This document shows positions 1 through 9,968 of a DNA stretch of 54,634 nt, piece after piece. A program made the position numbers and the translations under genes. Origin of the DNA: CAVVTR01 sp963751245. GTDB lineage: Bacteria; Acidobacteriota; Thermoanaerobaculia; Thermoanaerobaculales; Thermoanaerobaculaceae. Below the pieces are notes generated by a model. That model did no database searches. It saw only the letters and a program-made list of their open reading frames with translations, and had not been told where the DNA came from. Position 1 is the first letter of the stretch. Each line of letters opens with the position of its first letter. The stretch lies in assembly GCA_963751245.1 (NCBI GenBank), contig CAVVTR010000018.1, positions 1 through 54,634 on the forward strand. The letters are read 5' to 3'.

Positions 1-1012
1 TGGCCAGTTGACCTTGCCCAGTCGTATTGCTGAGCAGGCCCGGATAGAACACCCGCCCCACGGCGGCGTGGCCGTCGAGGAATCGGGCGAGCCGTGCGGC
101 GCTGGCGGCCTGCGCCTCCATGCGCACCTTGAGGGTCTCCAGGGAGCGGAGCATCAGCCAGGCCGAGAACGGCGCGCACATGGTGCCCAGGATCGTGCGG
201 AAACCGAGAATCCGCTCCATGAGGTCGGCGCGGCCCAGGCACGCCCCCGCGACGAGGTCCGAGTGGCCGCCGATGAACTTGGTGGCCGAGTAGAGGGAGA
301 GGTGGGCGCCGGTCTTGAGCGGCTGCTGAAAGACCGGACCCATGAAGGTGTTGTCCACCATGAACACGACCTCGCCGGGGGCGACGCGGGAGGGGTCGGC
401 GCGCTCCTCCTCGGAGGGCTCGCGGCACAGCTCCCTGGCGAGGGCGGCACAGGCGGCGATGTCGGTCATGGCGGTGGTCGGGTTGGCGGGGGTCTCCACG
501 AACAGCACGCGGAGCCGGTCGAGGCCCAGGTCGCGCACCCTCTCGGGGAAGCCGTCGCCGGCCTCGACGGCCACCGTCCGAACGCCGTAGGCGGGCAGGA
601 TCTGGTTGAAGAAGAAGTCGGTGCCACCGTACACGGGGATGGAGTACGCCACCTGGTCGCCCGGGCGGCACAGCGCCAGCACCGAGGTCGTGATGGCGGC
701 CATGCCCGACACGAAGGTCGCGCCGGCCTCCGCGTTCTCCCAGACCCGCAGCCGGTCCTCGAGGATCTCCAGCACCGGGTTGTTGAGCCGGCTGTAGATG
801 AGCCCCATGGGGGAATCGCTGGAGGCCTCGTCGAGGCCGTAGGCCTGGCGGAAGTAGGCCTCGCCCTCCTCGGCGCTGCGGAACACGAAGGTCGAGGTGA
901 GGAAGACCGGAGGCTTGATCGCCCCCTCGGACCAGTGCGGCTCGTAGCCGTGGCCCATCATGAGCGACTCGGGAGCCAGATGGGGGGTGTCCTTGCGGGG
1001 TTTCGTGGCCAT
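1..1012 (-). CDS. Cys/Met metabolism PLP-dependent enzyme (cystathionine gamma-synthase / methionine gamma-lyase family), 3' end outside window
   Basis: The visible 337 residues start at the ATG ending at 1012, preceded by a good ribosome site (GGAGGT at about 8 bases) and a consensus-like promoter. The product is a fold-type I PLP enzyme. The PLP-lysine motif SATKFIGGHSD places the Schiff-base lysine near residue 245. The FMVDNTF stretch before it and SAWLMLRSLETLKVRM after it are typical of the family. Known members catalyse gamma-replacement or gamma-elimination on homoserine esters, cystathionine or methionine in sulfur amino-acid metabolism in the cytoplasm. The N-terminal GHGYEPHWSEGAIKPPVF is common in the methionine gamma-lyase-like branch, but substrate cannot be fixed from this part alone. 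The frame is open to the window edge, so about 80 C-terminal residues are missing. It is followed by no other visible gene on its strand. Confidence 0.93.
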   Translation of the reverse strand, partial: MATKPRKDTPHLAPESLMMGHGYEPHWSEGAIKPPVFLTSTFVFRSAEEGEAYFRQAYGLDEASSDSPMGLIYSRLNNPVLEILEDRLRVWENAEAGATFVSGMAAITTSVLALCRPGDQVAYSIPVYGGTDFFFNQILPAYGVRTVAVEAGDGFPERVRDLGLDRLRVLFVETPANPTTAMTDIAACAALARELCREPSEEERADPSRVAPGEVVFMVDNTFMGPVFQQPLKTGAHLSLYSATKFIGGHSDLVAGACLGRADLMERILGFRTILGTMCAPFSAWLMLRSLETLKVRMEAQAASAARLARFLDGHAAVGRVFYPGLLSNTTGQGQLA

Positions 1013-1070
1013 CGGCGACCTCCATGGGAGCGTCCCACGGCGGGGACCGGCGCCGCCGCGGACGGCCGCG

Positions 1071-1099
1071 AGGCTACCGGGGTCCGCAGGGCAAGTCAA
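1071..1099 (-). promoter_or_regulatory. Sigma-70-type promoter of the PLP enzyme gene
   Basis: Read on the minus strand, TTGACT (1099-1094) is followed by a 17-base spacer and TAGCCT (1076-1071). Five of six -35 bases match consensus and the spacing is ideal. The start site would fall near 1064, giving a leader of about 50 bases with a Shine-Dalgarno site before the ATG at 1012. Confidence 0.6.
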
Positions 1100-1127
1100 A
1101 GCGACCCGCTGCAGCGGTGAAGAGGTT

Positions 1128-1865
1128 TCAGGGGCGGCGGCGCGGGTCCGGAGAGGCGGCGGCCCTCGCGGCGCTCAGGTGCCGGAGCTTGGCCGCGAAG
1201 CGCTCGCCGTCCAGCCCCTCGAAGGTCCGGAAGCGGACACCGACCCCCGAGACCCGCTCGCGGCGCCTGGCCGCGTGGCGGATGACCTCGGCGACCCCGC
1301 GCACCGGGGCGTCGTCCCGTGGCAGCGTGAGCTCGAAGCGGAACTCCGTCCCCGGCGGGAACTCCTGGTCGGTGCGCACCAGCATGCCCGTCGCCGAGAT
1401 GTTCTCGGTCTGGCAGAGCAGGCGGCTGGCTCCCTTCTCCAGGTTCACGTCGAGCTTCGTGGCCACCCGCAGCTGCAGCCGCGGCGCCACGTCGAGGAGC
1501 TCCGCAACGAGGCCCTGCAGGAGCGGCGCGGCCTCCGTGGTGGTGAGGAGGCGGTTGGCCCCCCGTCCGACGAGCACCTCGATCTCCTCCCGGAGCGCGG
1601 GCTCGGTGACAACGAGGACGGCGGCGTCGCGGGACAACGAACCCTTCCTCCTCACCGCGGCGAGGAACTGCTCCGTGCTGCGGTCCGGCAGCGGATGGCC
1701 CACGATGACGACGTCGAAGGGGAGCTGAACCACGAGCTCGAGGGCCTCCTCGGCGTCGGTGAGGCTCTCGGCGATGAGGGCGCCGCCCTCCAGAACCAGA
1801 CCGATCTCCTCGACCCGCCGGTCGTCGAGGCCCACCATGAGGACGCTGCGCTGTCGCGTGGCCAT
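1128..1865 (-). CDS. Pseudo-receiver / PilZ domain protein (predicted c-di-GMP effector)
   Basis: A 245-residue protein starting at the ATG ending at 1865, with GGAGGG just upstream; the open frame continues much further 5' but without a credible start. Residues about 5-120 resemble a response-regulator receiver (SVLMVGLDD, then FDVVIVGHPLPD, then AVLVVTEPA). At the expected phospho-acceptor position (LLDxxMP in active receivers) the sequence is IVGHPLP, so the aspartate appears to be lost. Residues about 125-235 form a PilZ domain with both c-di-GMP signatures: RLQLR (RxxxR) and NISATG (D/NxSxxG). In known families PilZ proteins bind c-di-GMP and adjust motility, polysaccharide output or transcription. 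The receiver half probably acts as a dimerisation or partner-docking module. It is divergent from the lipoprotein esterase; target unknown. Confidence 0.85.
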   Translation of the reverse strand: MATRQRSVLMVGLDDRRVEEIGLVLEGGALIAESLTDAEEALELVVQLPFDVVIVGHPLPDRSTEQFLAAVRRKGSLSRDAAVLVVTEPALREEIEVLVGRGANRLLTTTEAAPLLQGLVAELLDVAPRLQLRVATKLDVNLEKGASRLLCQTENISATGMLVRTDQEFPPGTEFRFELTLPRDDAPVRGVAEVIRHAARRRERVSGVGVRFRTFEGLDGERFAAKLRHLSAARAAASPDPRRRP

Positions 1866-2018
1866 GCCGAACACCCTCCGGAAGGAGAATAGCTCCAAAC
1901 GGGGGCGGTGGCGGTGACGAGCGCCACGCCGGGGAAACCCCGGCCCGCGCGGGGCGTATGTACCCGGAGGACGCGCCCTCCGGCAGCGTCCCGCCGCTCC
2001 GGCCCGTGGAGGAACCCG

Positions 2019-3191
2019 ATGAGACCAGCCGCCGCTCTGCTCGCCCTGACCGCCGTGCTCACCGCCTGCTCCAGCACCGGGACGTCCCCGGCGCCGGTGG
2101 CGGCCGGCGCGCCGGCGGACGTCCTGGAGCTCACGCCTGAGACGCTGCGCGGGCCCGACCCTGCCGGGCTCGCCCGCGAAGCACAGGCGGCCTACGGGGA
2201 GAAGCGGTACGCCGACGCCGCCCGCCTCTACGCCGAGCTCCTCAGCCGTCGCCCCGACCAGCCGATCGCCTGGTACAACCTCGCCTGCTGCTACGCCCTG
2301 CTCGGCTCCGGGGGGCAGGCGGCCCGGTTCCTCGAGGCCGCGTGGGACGCAGGTTTCCACGACCTCGCCCAGGTCGAGGCCGACCGCGACTTCGACGGTG
2401 TTCGCAAGGAGCGGGCCTTCGCGCGTACCGTGAAGCGCCTCCGCGACCGCGCCGAGCGGGAGCAGGCCAGGACCGGCAGGACCTTCGAGCTGCCCTCCCG
2501 GGTGATGGCCACCGTGAAGATCCTCGAGCCCGCGGGCATGCGGGACGGCGAGCGGTACCCGCTGGTGATCGGACTCCACGGAGCCGGGGGCGACGCCGGG
2601 CACCTGCTCCCCGCCTTCGTCGACGCCGGAGTGCCGGCCCGGTTCATCTTCTGCGCGCCGCAGGGCCCGTACGCCGTGCCCGGCCGCGACGCGCCGGGCT
2701 TCGTCTGGTTTCGCGGCCTCCCGGAGGCGCCCCGCACTCCGACCCCCGAGAGCCGCCGGCTCACCGAGGAGTACGTGCTGTCGGTGGTCGAGGCGGTGAA
2801 GCGGGCCTACCCGGTGGACGAGCGCCACGTCTACCTGCTCGGGTTCTCGCAGGGCGCCCACGTCGCCTTCGACGTGGGCCTCCGGCACCCGGAGGTGTTC
2901 GCCGGCGTGATTCCCATCGGCGGCTGGCTGCGGCCGGACGACTACGCCGGGACCGAGCTGGAGCGGGCCCGGAAGGAGGGGCGGTTCCTCGTGGTGCACT
3001 CTCGCGAGGATCGCGCGGTCGCCTGGGAGGAGTGCGAGCGGTCGACGGCGCTTCTCCGCTCCCGAGGGATCGACTTCTCGCTCCTGTCATACCGGGGCGG
3101 CCACGTGCTCACCGGGGACGTGATGCGAGGCGCGGCCGCGTGGATGGGGCTGCAGGTGTCCGTGGCGCCGGAACCGCCGGCCGGGCCCTGA
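2019..3191 (+). CDS. Lipoprotein with TPR segment and alpha/beta-hydrolase (esterase/phospholipase) domain
   Basis: The 390-residue product starts at the ATG at 2019, preceded by GGAGG at the right spacing. It begins with a lipoprotein signal (ALLALTAVLTAC), so it is probably lipidated at Cys and anchored in the envelope. Residues about 50-140 contain TPR-like helices (AREAQAAYGEKRYADAARLY, then IAWYNLACCYALLG). From about 175 there is a predicted esterase of the phospholipase/carboxylesterase type: the oxyanion region YPLVIGLHGAGGDAG, the nucleophile elbow GFSQGAH with Ser277, a downstream SREDRAV (acid) and YRGGHVL (histidine). The full triad looks intact. Substrate cannot be read from sequence; secreted feruloyl- or PHB-depolymerase-like esterases share this architecture. 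It is probably a single-gene unit. Confidence 0.85.
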   Translation: MRPAAALLALTAVLTACSSTGTSPAPVAAGAPADVLELTPETLRGPDPAGLAREAQAAYGEKRYADAARLYAELLSRRPDQPIAWYNLACCYALLGSGGQAARFLEAAWDAGFHDLAQVEADRDFDGVRKERAFARTVKRLRDRAEREQARTGRTFELPSRVMATVKILEPAGMRDGERYPLVIGLHGAGGDAGHLLPAFVDAGVPARFIFCAPQGPYAVPGRDAPGFVWFRGLPEAPRTPTPESRRLTEEYVLSVVEAVKRAYPVDERHVYLLGFSQGAHVAFDVGLRHPEVFAGVIPIGGWLRPDDYAGTELERARKEGRFLVVHSREDRAVAWEECERSTALLRSRGIDFSLLSYRGGHVLTGDVMRGAAAWMGLQVSVAPEPPAGP

Positions 3192-3274
3192 CGCCGCTCC
3201 AGGTCGCCCGCCCCGCCTCCTGCCGGCGGAGTGCGCTACGCTGAGCGGGAGCTTCGGCGGATGCGGGAGGGGCG

Positions 3275-4939
3275 ATGGCGACACTGGCAAAGGCGGTGCG
3301 GCGGGACGATGCCTTCGAGGCGAACCTGGACCACTGGCGGACGGTGTGGGACCGCCTGGCGGCGGAGGCCGGACGGATCGCCGGGGGCGGCGGGGAACGG
3401 GCGGCGGAGCGCCAGCGCGCTCAGGGCAAGATGCTCGTCCGGGAGCGCCTGTCGGCCCTGCTCGACCGCGACACGCCGTTCCTGGAGCTCGGGCTGTGGG
3501 CCGGCTGGGGGATGTACGAGGAGTGGGGCGGTGCCCCGGCGGCGGGGACCGTCGCCGGCGTGGGGACGGTGTCCGGCCGCCGCTGCGTGGTCGTCGCCAA
3601 CGACGCCACGGTGAAAGCCGGGGCGTGGTTTCCCATCACCTGCAAGAAGGTCCTGCGGGCGCAGGAGATCGCGCTGGAGAACAGGCTGCCGGTGATCTAC
3701 CTGGTCGACTCCGCGGGCGTGTTCCTGCCGCTGCAGGAGGAGATCTTCCCCGACAAGGAGCACTTCGGGCGCGCCTTCTACAACAACGCCCGGCTGTCGG
3801 CGGCGGGGGTCTACCAGATCGCCGCCATCATGGGACCCTGCGTGGCGGGGGGCGCCTATCTGCCGATCATGTCGGACGAGGCGCTCATCGTCGAAGGCTC
3901 GGGCTCGATCTTCCTGGCCGGGCCGCACCTCGTGCGCGCCGCCATCGGCGAGCAGATCGACGCCGAGTCGCTGGGCGGCGCCGAGGTGCAGACCGACATC
4001 TCCATGGTGGTGGACGACCGGTTCCCGGACGATGCTTCGTGCATCGAGGCCGTGCGCGCCCGTATCGGGCAGCTCGCCCGCCCCCGCCTCGCACCGTTCG
4101 ACCGCATCGGGACGGTGGAGCCCGCGGTGGATCCGGCGGGCATCCTCGGTGTCATGCCCCCCGACCGCTCCAGGCCCTACGACACCCTCGCCCTCCTCGC
4201 GCACCTGCTGGACGGCTCGGAGCTCGACGAGTACAAGGCGACCTCCGGCCGCACCCTGGTGTGCGGCACCGGCCGCATCCACGGCTGGGCGGTGGGGATC
4301 GTGGCGAACCAGCGGGCCGTGGTCAACCGGCGGCGCGGGCTCGGTCCCCGGGAGCGCGAGATGCAGATCGGCGGCGTGATCTACGCCGACGCCGCCGACA
4401 AGGGCGCCCGCTTCGTCGAGCTCATGAACCAGAAGGGGATCCCGCTGCTCTTCCTGCAGGATGTGACGGGGTTCATGGTGGGCTCCAAGGAGGAGCGGGA
4501 GGGGATCATCAAGGACGGCGCCAAGATGGTCCACGTGGTCGCCAACTCGACGGTCCCGAAGATCAGCATCTTCGTCGGCAACTCGTACGGCGCAGGCAAC
4601 TACGCCATGTGCGGCAAGGCCTACGGGGCGCGCTTCATCTTCGCCTGGCCGTCGGCGTGCATCGCCGTGATGGGGGGCGAACAGGCCGCGCAGACGCTCC
4701 TGTCCATCCAGGTCAAGAATCGCCCCGGTGGGGTGAGCAAGGAGGAGGAGGCGGCCCTGCTGGCCGACATCCGGGCGCGCTACGAGGCCACCACCGATCC
4801 GCGGTACGCCGCCGCCCGGTTGTGGGTGGACGGGATCCTGGATCCGCGGGACACCCGGGAGGCGGTGGCCGCCTGCCTGGAGGCCGCCGCGCACGAGGGC
4901 GGGCACGTGCCCGCCCGGTGGGGCGTGCTGCAGACCTGA
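3275..4939 (+). CDS. Acyl-CoA carboxylase carboxyltransferase (beta) subunit, methylcrotonyl/propionyl-CoA type
   Basis: The 554-residue product, ATG at 3275 with GGGAGGGG upstream, spans the two crotonase-like halves of a biotin-dependent carboxyltransferase. The N half has LVDSAGVFLPLQEEIFPDKEHFGR, split around the acyl-CoA site, and IMGPCVAGGAYLPIMSDEA. The C half has LFLQDVTGFMVGSKEE and GNSYGAGNYAMCGKAYGARF, which build the oxyanion holes that receive carboxybiotin. Length matches methylcrotonyl-CoA carboxylase beta subunits, which also share the long FPDxxHFGRxFxNNARLSA run. Its role would be branched-chain acyl-CoA (leucine) or odd-chain catabolism in the cytoplasm. No biotin carboxylase/carrier alpha subunit lies beside it, so it must pair with one encoded elsewhere. 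It converges on the adhesin-like gene with a gap of 15 bases. Confidence 0.92.
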   Translation: MATLAKAVRRDDAFEANLDHWRTVWDRLAAEAGRIAGGGGERAAERQRAQGKMLVRERLSALLDRDTPFLELGLWAGWGMYEEWGGAPAAGTVAGVGTVSGRRCVVVANDATVKAGAWFPITCKKVLRAQEIALENRLPVIYLVDSAGVFLPLQEEIFPDKEHFGRAFYNNARLSAAGVYQIAAIMGPCVAGGAYLPIMSDEALIVEGSGSIFLAGPHLVRAAIGEQIDAESLGGAEVQTDISMVVDDRFPDDASCIEAVRARIGQLARPRLAPFDRIGTVEPAVDPAGILGVMPPDRSRPYDTLALLAHLLDGSELDEYKATSGRTLVCGTGRIHGWAVGIVANQRAVVNRRRGLGPREREMQIGGVIYADAADKGARFVELMNQKGIPLLFLQDVTGFMVGSKEEREGIIKDGAKMVHVVANSTVPKISIFVGNSYGAGNYAMCGKAYGARFIFAWPSACIAVMGGEQAAQTLLSIQVKNRPGGVSKEEEAALLADIRARYEATTDPRYAAARLWVDGILDPRDTREAVAACLEAAAHEGGHVPARWGVLQT

Positions 4940-4954
4940 GGAGGCCTCCCGGCG

Positions 4955-5593
4955 TCAGCGGAGCCGGATGTCGATGTCGCCGACGCCGACGTGGGCGTTG
5001 AGCTCCGCCTTGCCGGTCCCGCGGCCGTCCAGGGACTTGGAGATGAAGCCGTCACCCGTCTCCCGGCCGGCGGGCGTCCGTAGCTTGACGTCGCCCACTC
5101 CCACGCTGGCCCGGATGGGTCCGAAGGCGTCCTGGGCCGACTCGATGCGGACGTCGCCGACGCCCAGTTCGATGTCGAGGGGCCCCGAGGTGTCCAGGAC
5201 CCTCACGTCGCCCACGCCCAGCTTGAGGCGCGCGGCGAGCCCGGCCGGCAGACGGATGGACCACCGCTCGGAGTAGCCGGGCTCGTCGTGGTCCGGAGCC
5301 TTGACCTCCAGGCGCAGGGTGGAGCCGGTGCGCTCGGCCACGATCCCGGCGTTCTCGATCGCGGTGTTCCCGGAGGAGCCGAAGAACCGCACGTGCCTGG
5401 CGGTGACCTCGACCTCCACCGACACGGAGGGGCTGGCCTGGGCGACGATCTCCACGTCGCCGATGCCCGCCCGGACGACGATGCCGGTGAGCCCTGCGGA
5501 CGGCTGCTGGAACGTCAGAGTCCGCGAGTGCTCCGCGGCTCCGGCCGCCGCGGCCGCCAGGATGGTGACGAGGACCAGAAGGGGTCGTCGCAC
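4955..5593 (-). CDS. Secreted DUF4097/head-GIN-like beta-repeat protein
   Basis: I chose the GTG start at 5593 because AGGAGG lies seven bases upstream and the next residues form a signal peptide (RRPLLVLVTILAAAAAGAA). The mature part of this 212-residue protein is a repetitive beta structure: the strand motif (V/L)G(V/I)GDV/I recurs five times (AGIGDVEI, LGVGDVRV, LGVGDVRI, VGVGDVKL, VGVGDIDI) with intervals of about 20-30 residues late in the protein. This pattern is typical of DUF4097/putative auto-transporter adhesin-like right-handed beta-helices. These proteins are periplasmic or surface-exposed and their biochemical role is unknown. It lies 62 bases behind the MBL hydrolase gene, has its own ribosome site, and may be the last gene of the punA unit. 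Confidence 0.75.
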   Translation of the reverse strand: MRRPLLVLVTILAAAAAGAAEHSRTLTFQQPSAGLTGIVVRAGIGDVEIVAQASPSVSVEVEVTARHVRFFGSSGNTAIENAGIVAERTGSTLRLEVKAPDHDEPGYSERWSIRLPAGLAARLKLGVGDVRVLDTSGPLDIELGVGDVRIESAQDAFGPIRASVGVGDVKLRTPAGRETGDGFISKSLDGRGTGKAELNAHVGVGDIDIRLR

Positions 5594-5655
5594 GGTCGTT
5601 CCTCCTCTCACACCTATTGAACGCACGAGGGGGCCCCCGGGTTCACGTCCCGCCC

Positions 5656-6297
5656 TCAGCGGCCGCGCACGAACGGGTTCGAGGCCCGCTCCGCCCCGAT
5701 GGTCGTCTCCGGTCCGTGGCCCGGGACCACCCGGGTGTCGTCCGGCAGGGCGTAGAGGACGTCCCGGATGGAGCGCTCGAGGGTCTCGAGGGAGCCGCCC
5801 CACAGGTCGGTGCGCCCGATGGAACCGGCGAACAGGACGTCGCCCACCACGGCGAGGCTTTGCGAGAACTCGTCGTGGAGGAGCACCACGTGGCCCGGGG
5901 AGTGCCCCGGGCAGTGGCGGATCAGGACCGTCCCGGTCCCCAGCGCGAGCCGTTCCCCGTCCTCGAGCAGGTGGCCGGCGGGGGGCGTCGCGGGGGGAGG
6001 AAACCCGAACGCCTGAGCCTGCATTGGGAGGTTCTCGTACAGCGGGACGTCGGCGGCGTGGAGGCACAGAGGCGCCCCGGGAAAGCGCTGGAGTGCCTCG
6101 GCGACGCCGTAGGCGTGGTCCAGGTGCGCGTGGGTGAGGACGATGGAGGTCACCGCCCAGCCCTCGGCGCGCACCGCGTCCAGCAGGACCTCCACGTCGA
6201 AACCGGGGTCCACCAGGATCGCCTCGCGGGCACCCTCGTCGGCGAGGGCCAGCGTCCGCGCCGCGAACGGCCCGACCTCGAAAGCGAGCACTCTCAC
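5656..6297 (-). CDS. MBL-fold metallohydrolase (glyoxalase II-like)
   Basis: A 213-residue metallo-beta-lactamase-fold hydrolase. The zinc motif HAHLDH (THAHLDHAYG) is followed by CPGHSPGHV, by GDVLFAGSIGRTDL (bridging aspartate) and by PGHGPETT, all standard ligands of the hydroxyacylglutathione hydrolase/YcbL group. Such enzymes hydrolyse thioesters like S-lactoylglutathione, but without the C-terminal glyoxalase II helical domain the substrate is open. I chose the GTG ending at 6297 because it overlaps the TGA of the upstream purine phosphorylase by four bases (GTGA), the usual sign of translational coupling. A second GTG two codons on is possible. Confidence 0.88.
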   Translation of the reverse strand: MRVLAFEVGPFAARTLALADEGAREAILVDPGFDVEVLLDAVRAEGWAVTSIVLTHAHLDHAYGVAEALQRFPGAPLCLHAADVPLYENLPMQAQAFGFPPPATPPAGHLLEDGERLALGTGTVLIRHCPGHSPGHVVLLHDEFSQSLAVVGDVLFAGSIGRTDLWGGSLETLERSIRDVLYALPDDTRVVPGHGPETTIGAERASNPFVRGR

Positions 6298-7139
6298 GGT
6301 GCCGGCGCCGCGACGATGTGGCCCACGAGCCGCCGGAGGAGCGCGGCGAGCCGCGAACGGGCCGCCTCCCCGGTCTCGATGACCTCCTCGTGGGTGAGGG
6401 GCCGGCCGGCGATCCCCGCCGCCAGGTTCGTGGCCAGGGAGAGAACCGCCACCCGCATGCCGGCGTGGACCGCCGCGATGACCTCCTGCACGGTGGACAT
6501 CCCCACCACCGTGGCGCCCATGGCCCGCATCATCGCCACCTCGGCCGGGGTCTCGTAGCTGGGGCCGAGCACCCCGGCGTAGACGCCCTCGCCGGTCGTG
6601 AAGCCCGCCTCCGCGGCGTAGACCAGCGCGGCCCTCCGCAGGTCCGGATCGTAGGCGTGCGTCATGTCGGGGAACACAGGCTCCCGCCAGCGTCCCCAGG
6701 CGCCCACCAGCGGGTTCACCCCCTGGAGGTTGAGGTGGTCGCGCACCACCACCAGGCTGCCCGGTCCCATGGCGGGATCGAGGGAGCCGGAGGCGTTGGT
6801 GGCGATCATGACGCCGGCGCCCAGCAGGGCCGCGAAGCGGGGGATGGCCGCCACCTGGTAGACGGAGTACCCCTGGTAGAGGTGGAAACGGCCGTTGAAG
6901 GCCAGGAGCGCCTCGCCTCCTCGGCGCCACACGGTAACCGTGGGGGAGTGGCCGAGGAGGGCGTGGATCGGGAACGGGAAGATCTCGGCGTAGGGGACGG
7001 TGCCGGCCTCCTCCCAGCCGGGGATGCGCAGGGTGATGCCGGAACCGGCCACCAGGGCCGCCCGGACGGCGCCGGTGTCGTGCCGCCGGGCGAAGGCGTG
7101 GGCCGCCTCCTCGAGCATGCGTGGAGTCAGGGTGTCCAT
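6294..7139 (-). CDS. punA: Purine nucleoside phosphorylase (trimeric, class II-type PNP)
   Basis: The 281-residue protein has the trimeric PNP signatures: AALVAGSGI at the phosphate site, FNGRFHLYQGY, the ATNASGSLDP loop, DHLNLQGVNPL, GPSYETPAE and VGMSTVQEVIAA. It would split inosine/guanosine with phosphate to base and ribose-1-phosphate in purine salvage. I chose the ATG ending at 7139; a -10-like TATCCT lies only eight bases before it, and no good Shine-Dalgarno is visible, so the message may be nearly leaderless. It is followed by the MBL hydrolase with a GTGA overlap. The gene is divergent from lysS, with a 219-base intergenic stretch in which I see only a TACCAT -10-like hexamer at 7245-7250 for the plus strand. 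Confidence 0.9.
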   Translation of the reverse strand: MDTLTPRMLEEAAHAFARRHDTGAVRAALVAGSGITLRIPGWEEAGTVPYAEIFPFPIHALLGHSPTVTVWRRGGEALLAFNGRFHLYQGYSVYQVAAIPRFAALLGAGVMIATNASGSLDPAMGPGSLVVVRDHLNLQGVNPLVGAWGRWREPVFPDMTHAYDPDLRRAALVYAAEAGFTTGEGVYAGVLGPSYETPAEVAMMRAMGATVVGMSTVQEVIAAVHAGMRVAVLSLATNLAAGIAGRPLTHEEVIETGEAARSRLAALLRRLVGHIVAAPAP

Positions 7140-7358
7140 GGCCACGAAGGATACCCCAACGTCGCGGCGGACCGCTTCCGGGGAGGTTCCCGGCGGGGTC
7201 CTTCGTGCTGCTCCGCCACGCCTTCGGCGCCGCCTGCGGCGTGGTACCATTCCGCGGCCAATGCACCGGGGAGAGCGAGGACGGCACACCACAGGCGCGT
7301 CCGTCCCGGGTCGTCGGCGCCGTCACCCGCCCGGCGGGGAGGGCATCTCGGAGGCGAC

Positions 7359-8825
<1,467 letters not shown>

Positions 8826-9968
8826 GTGCCGTCGGTCACGGCTCTGCTCGCCGGCCGCTACCTGCTGGGTCTGAGACGGCGGACCCACGTGGCCGCGGTG
8901 AGCGCCATCAGCTTCCTGGCCATGGCCCTGGGGGCCGCGGCCCTGGTCATCACGCTGGCCCTCCTGGAGGGCTTCCAGTCCACCATCCGGCGCCAGCTCA
9001 CCGAGAGCGGGGTCCACGCCGAGCTGCGGCCCGCGTCGGGCTCGGTGCTGCCGCCCGGCGACTGGCTCCAGCGCCTCGAGGCGCGCCACCCCGGGCTCGA
9101 GGTCCACGTGTCCCGCCAGGGCGCCGTGTGGTGCCTCGCGAAGGGCGGGGCCGCACCGGCGCAGATGGAGGTGGTGGACGGCCTCCCCCGCGTGGAGGTC
9201 AACCGGGTGCTCGCCGCGCGCCTCGGCGTCGGCGCCGGCTCGGAGCTCACGGTGGCGAGCTCGAGGCTGGTCCTCACACCCCTCGGTCCCATGCCGGTTC
9301 GTCGGCGGGTCACGGTCGGGCAGGTGGTGGAGGTGAGGCCCGGCGAGGACCGGGCCGTGGTGCAGATGCCGGCGACGCTGGGCGCCGGGCTACTGGCCAC
9401 GCGCGAGCCGCAGACCGTGGAGCTCAGGGCGCGGGACCCGGAGGAGGCGTGGCGGGTCGCCGCCAGCGTCCGCGGCGACGTGCCCCCCGGGGTGGAAGTG
9501 GTCTCCTTCCAGCAGCTCAACCGGCCGCTGCTGGCCGCGCTCGCGCTGGAGCGGGTGATGATCGGCTTCGGGGTGGCGCTGGTGATCGTGGTGGCGGCGC
9601 TCAACCTGCTGTGCAACATGGCGCTGCTCGCCGCCGAGAAGCGCTTCGACGTGGCGCTGCTGGCCGCGATGGGGCTCACCCCGGCGCGGGTGCGGCGGCT
9701 GTTCATGATGCTGGGTCTGGGGGTCGGGGCGGTGGGAGGGGCGCTGGGGACCGCCGCGGGAGCGGCGGTGGCCGTCGTCCTCGACGTCACCCACGCGCTT
9801 CCCCTGCCGCGGGGCGTGTTCATCGTGTCGCACGTGCCTTTCCGCGTGACACCGGCGGCGGTGGGGGTGGTGCTGGCCGTCACCCTGCTGGCCGCCGTCC
9901 TGGCGTCGCTGCCTCCGGCCCGGGCCGCGGCGCGGCGCGACGTGCTGGAGGGACTCCGCTATGAGTGA
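8826..9968 (+). CDS. LolC/LolE-family ABC permease (lipoprotein release)
   Basis: This 380-residue inner-membrane protein begins at GTG 8826, directly after the lysS stop. It has the MacB/LolCE layout: an N-terminal transmembrane helix (AISFLAMALGAAALVITLAL), a periplasmic domain of about 200 residues and three C-terminal helices (about 240-265, 290-315 and 340-365). RRRTHVAAVSAISFLAMALG and the FDVALLAAMGLTPARVRRLF coupling segment are typical of LolC/E. With LolD it would extract acylated lipoproteins from the inner membrane and pass them to LolA. Only one permease is encoded, so the transporter is probably a homodimer (LolF-like) rather than LolCE. Its end overlaps lolD by eight bases. Confidence 0.88.
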   Translation: MPSVTALLAGRYLLGLRRRTHVAAVSAISFLAMALGAAALVITLALLEGFQSTIRRQLTESGVHAELRPASGSVLPPGDWLQRLEARHPGLEVHVSRQGAVWCLAKGGAAPAQMEVVDGLPRVEVNRVLAARLGVGAGSELTVASSRLVLTPLGPMPVRRRVTVGQVVEVRPGEDRAVVQMPATLGAGLLATREPQTVELRARDPEEAWRVAASVRGDVPPGVEVVSFQQLNRPLLAALALERVMIGFGVALVIVVAALNLLCNMALLAAEKRFDVALLAAMGLTPARVRRLFMMLGLGVGAVGGALGTAAGAAVAVVLDVTHALPLPRGVFIVSHVPFRVTPAAVGVVLAVTLLAAVLASLPPARAAARRDVLEGLRYE

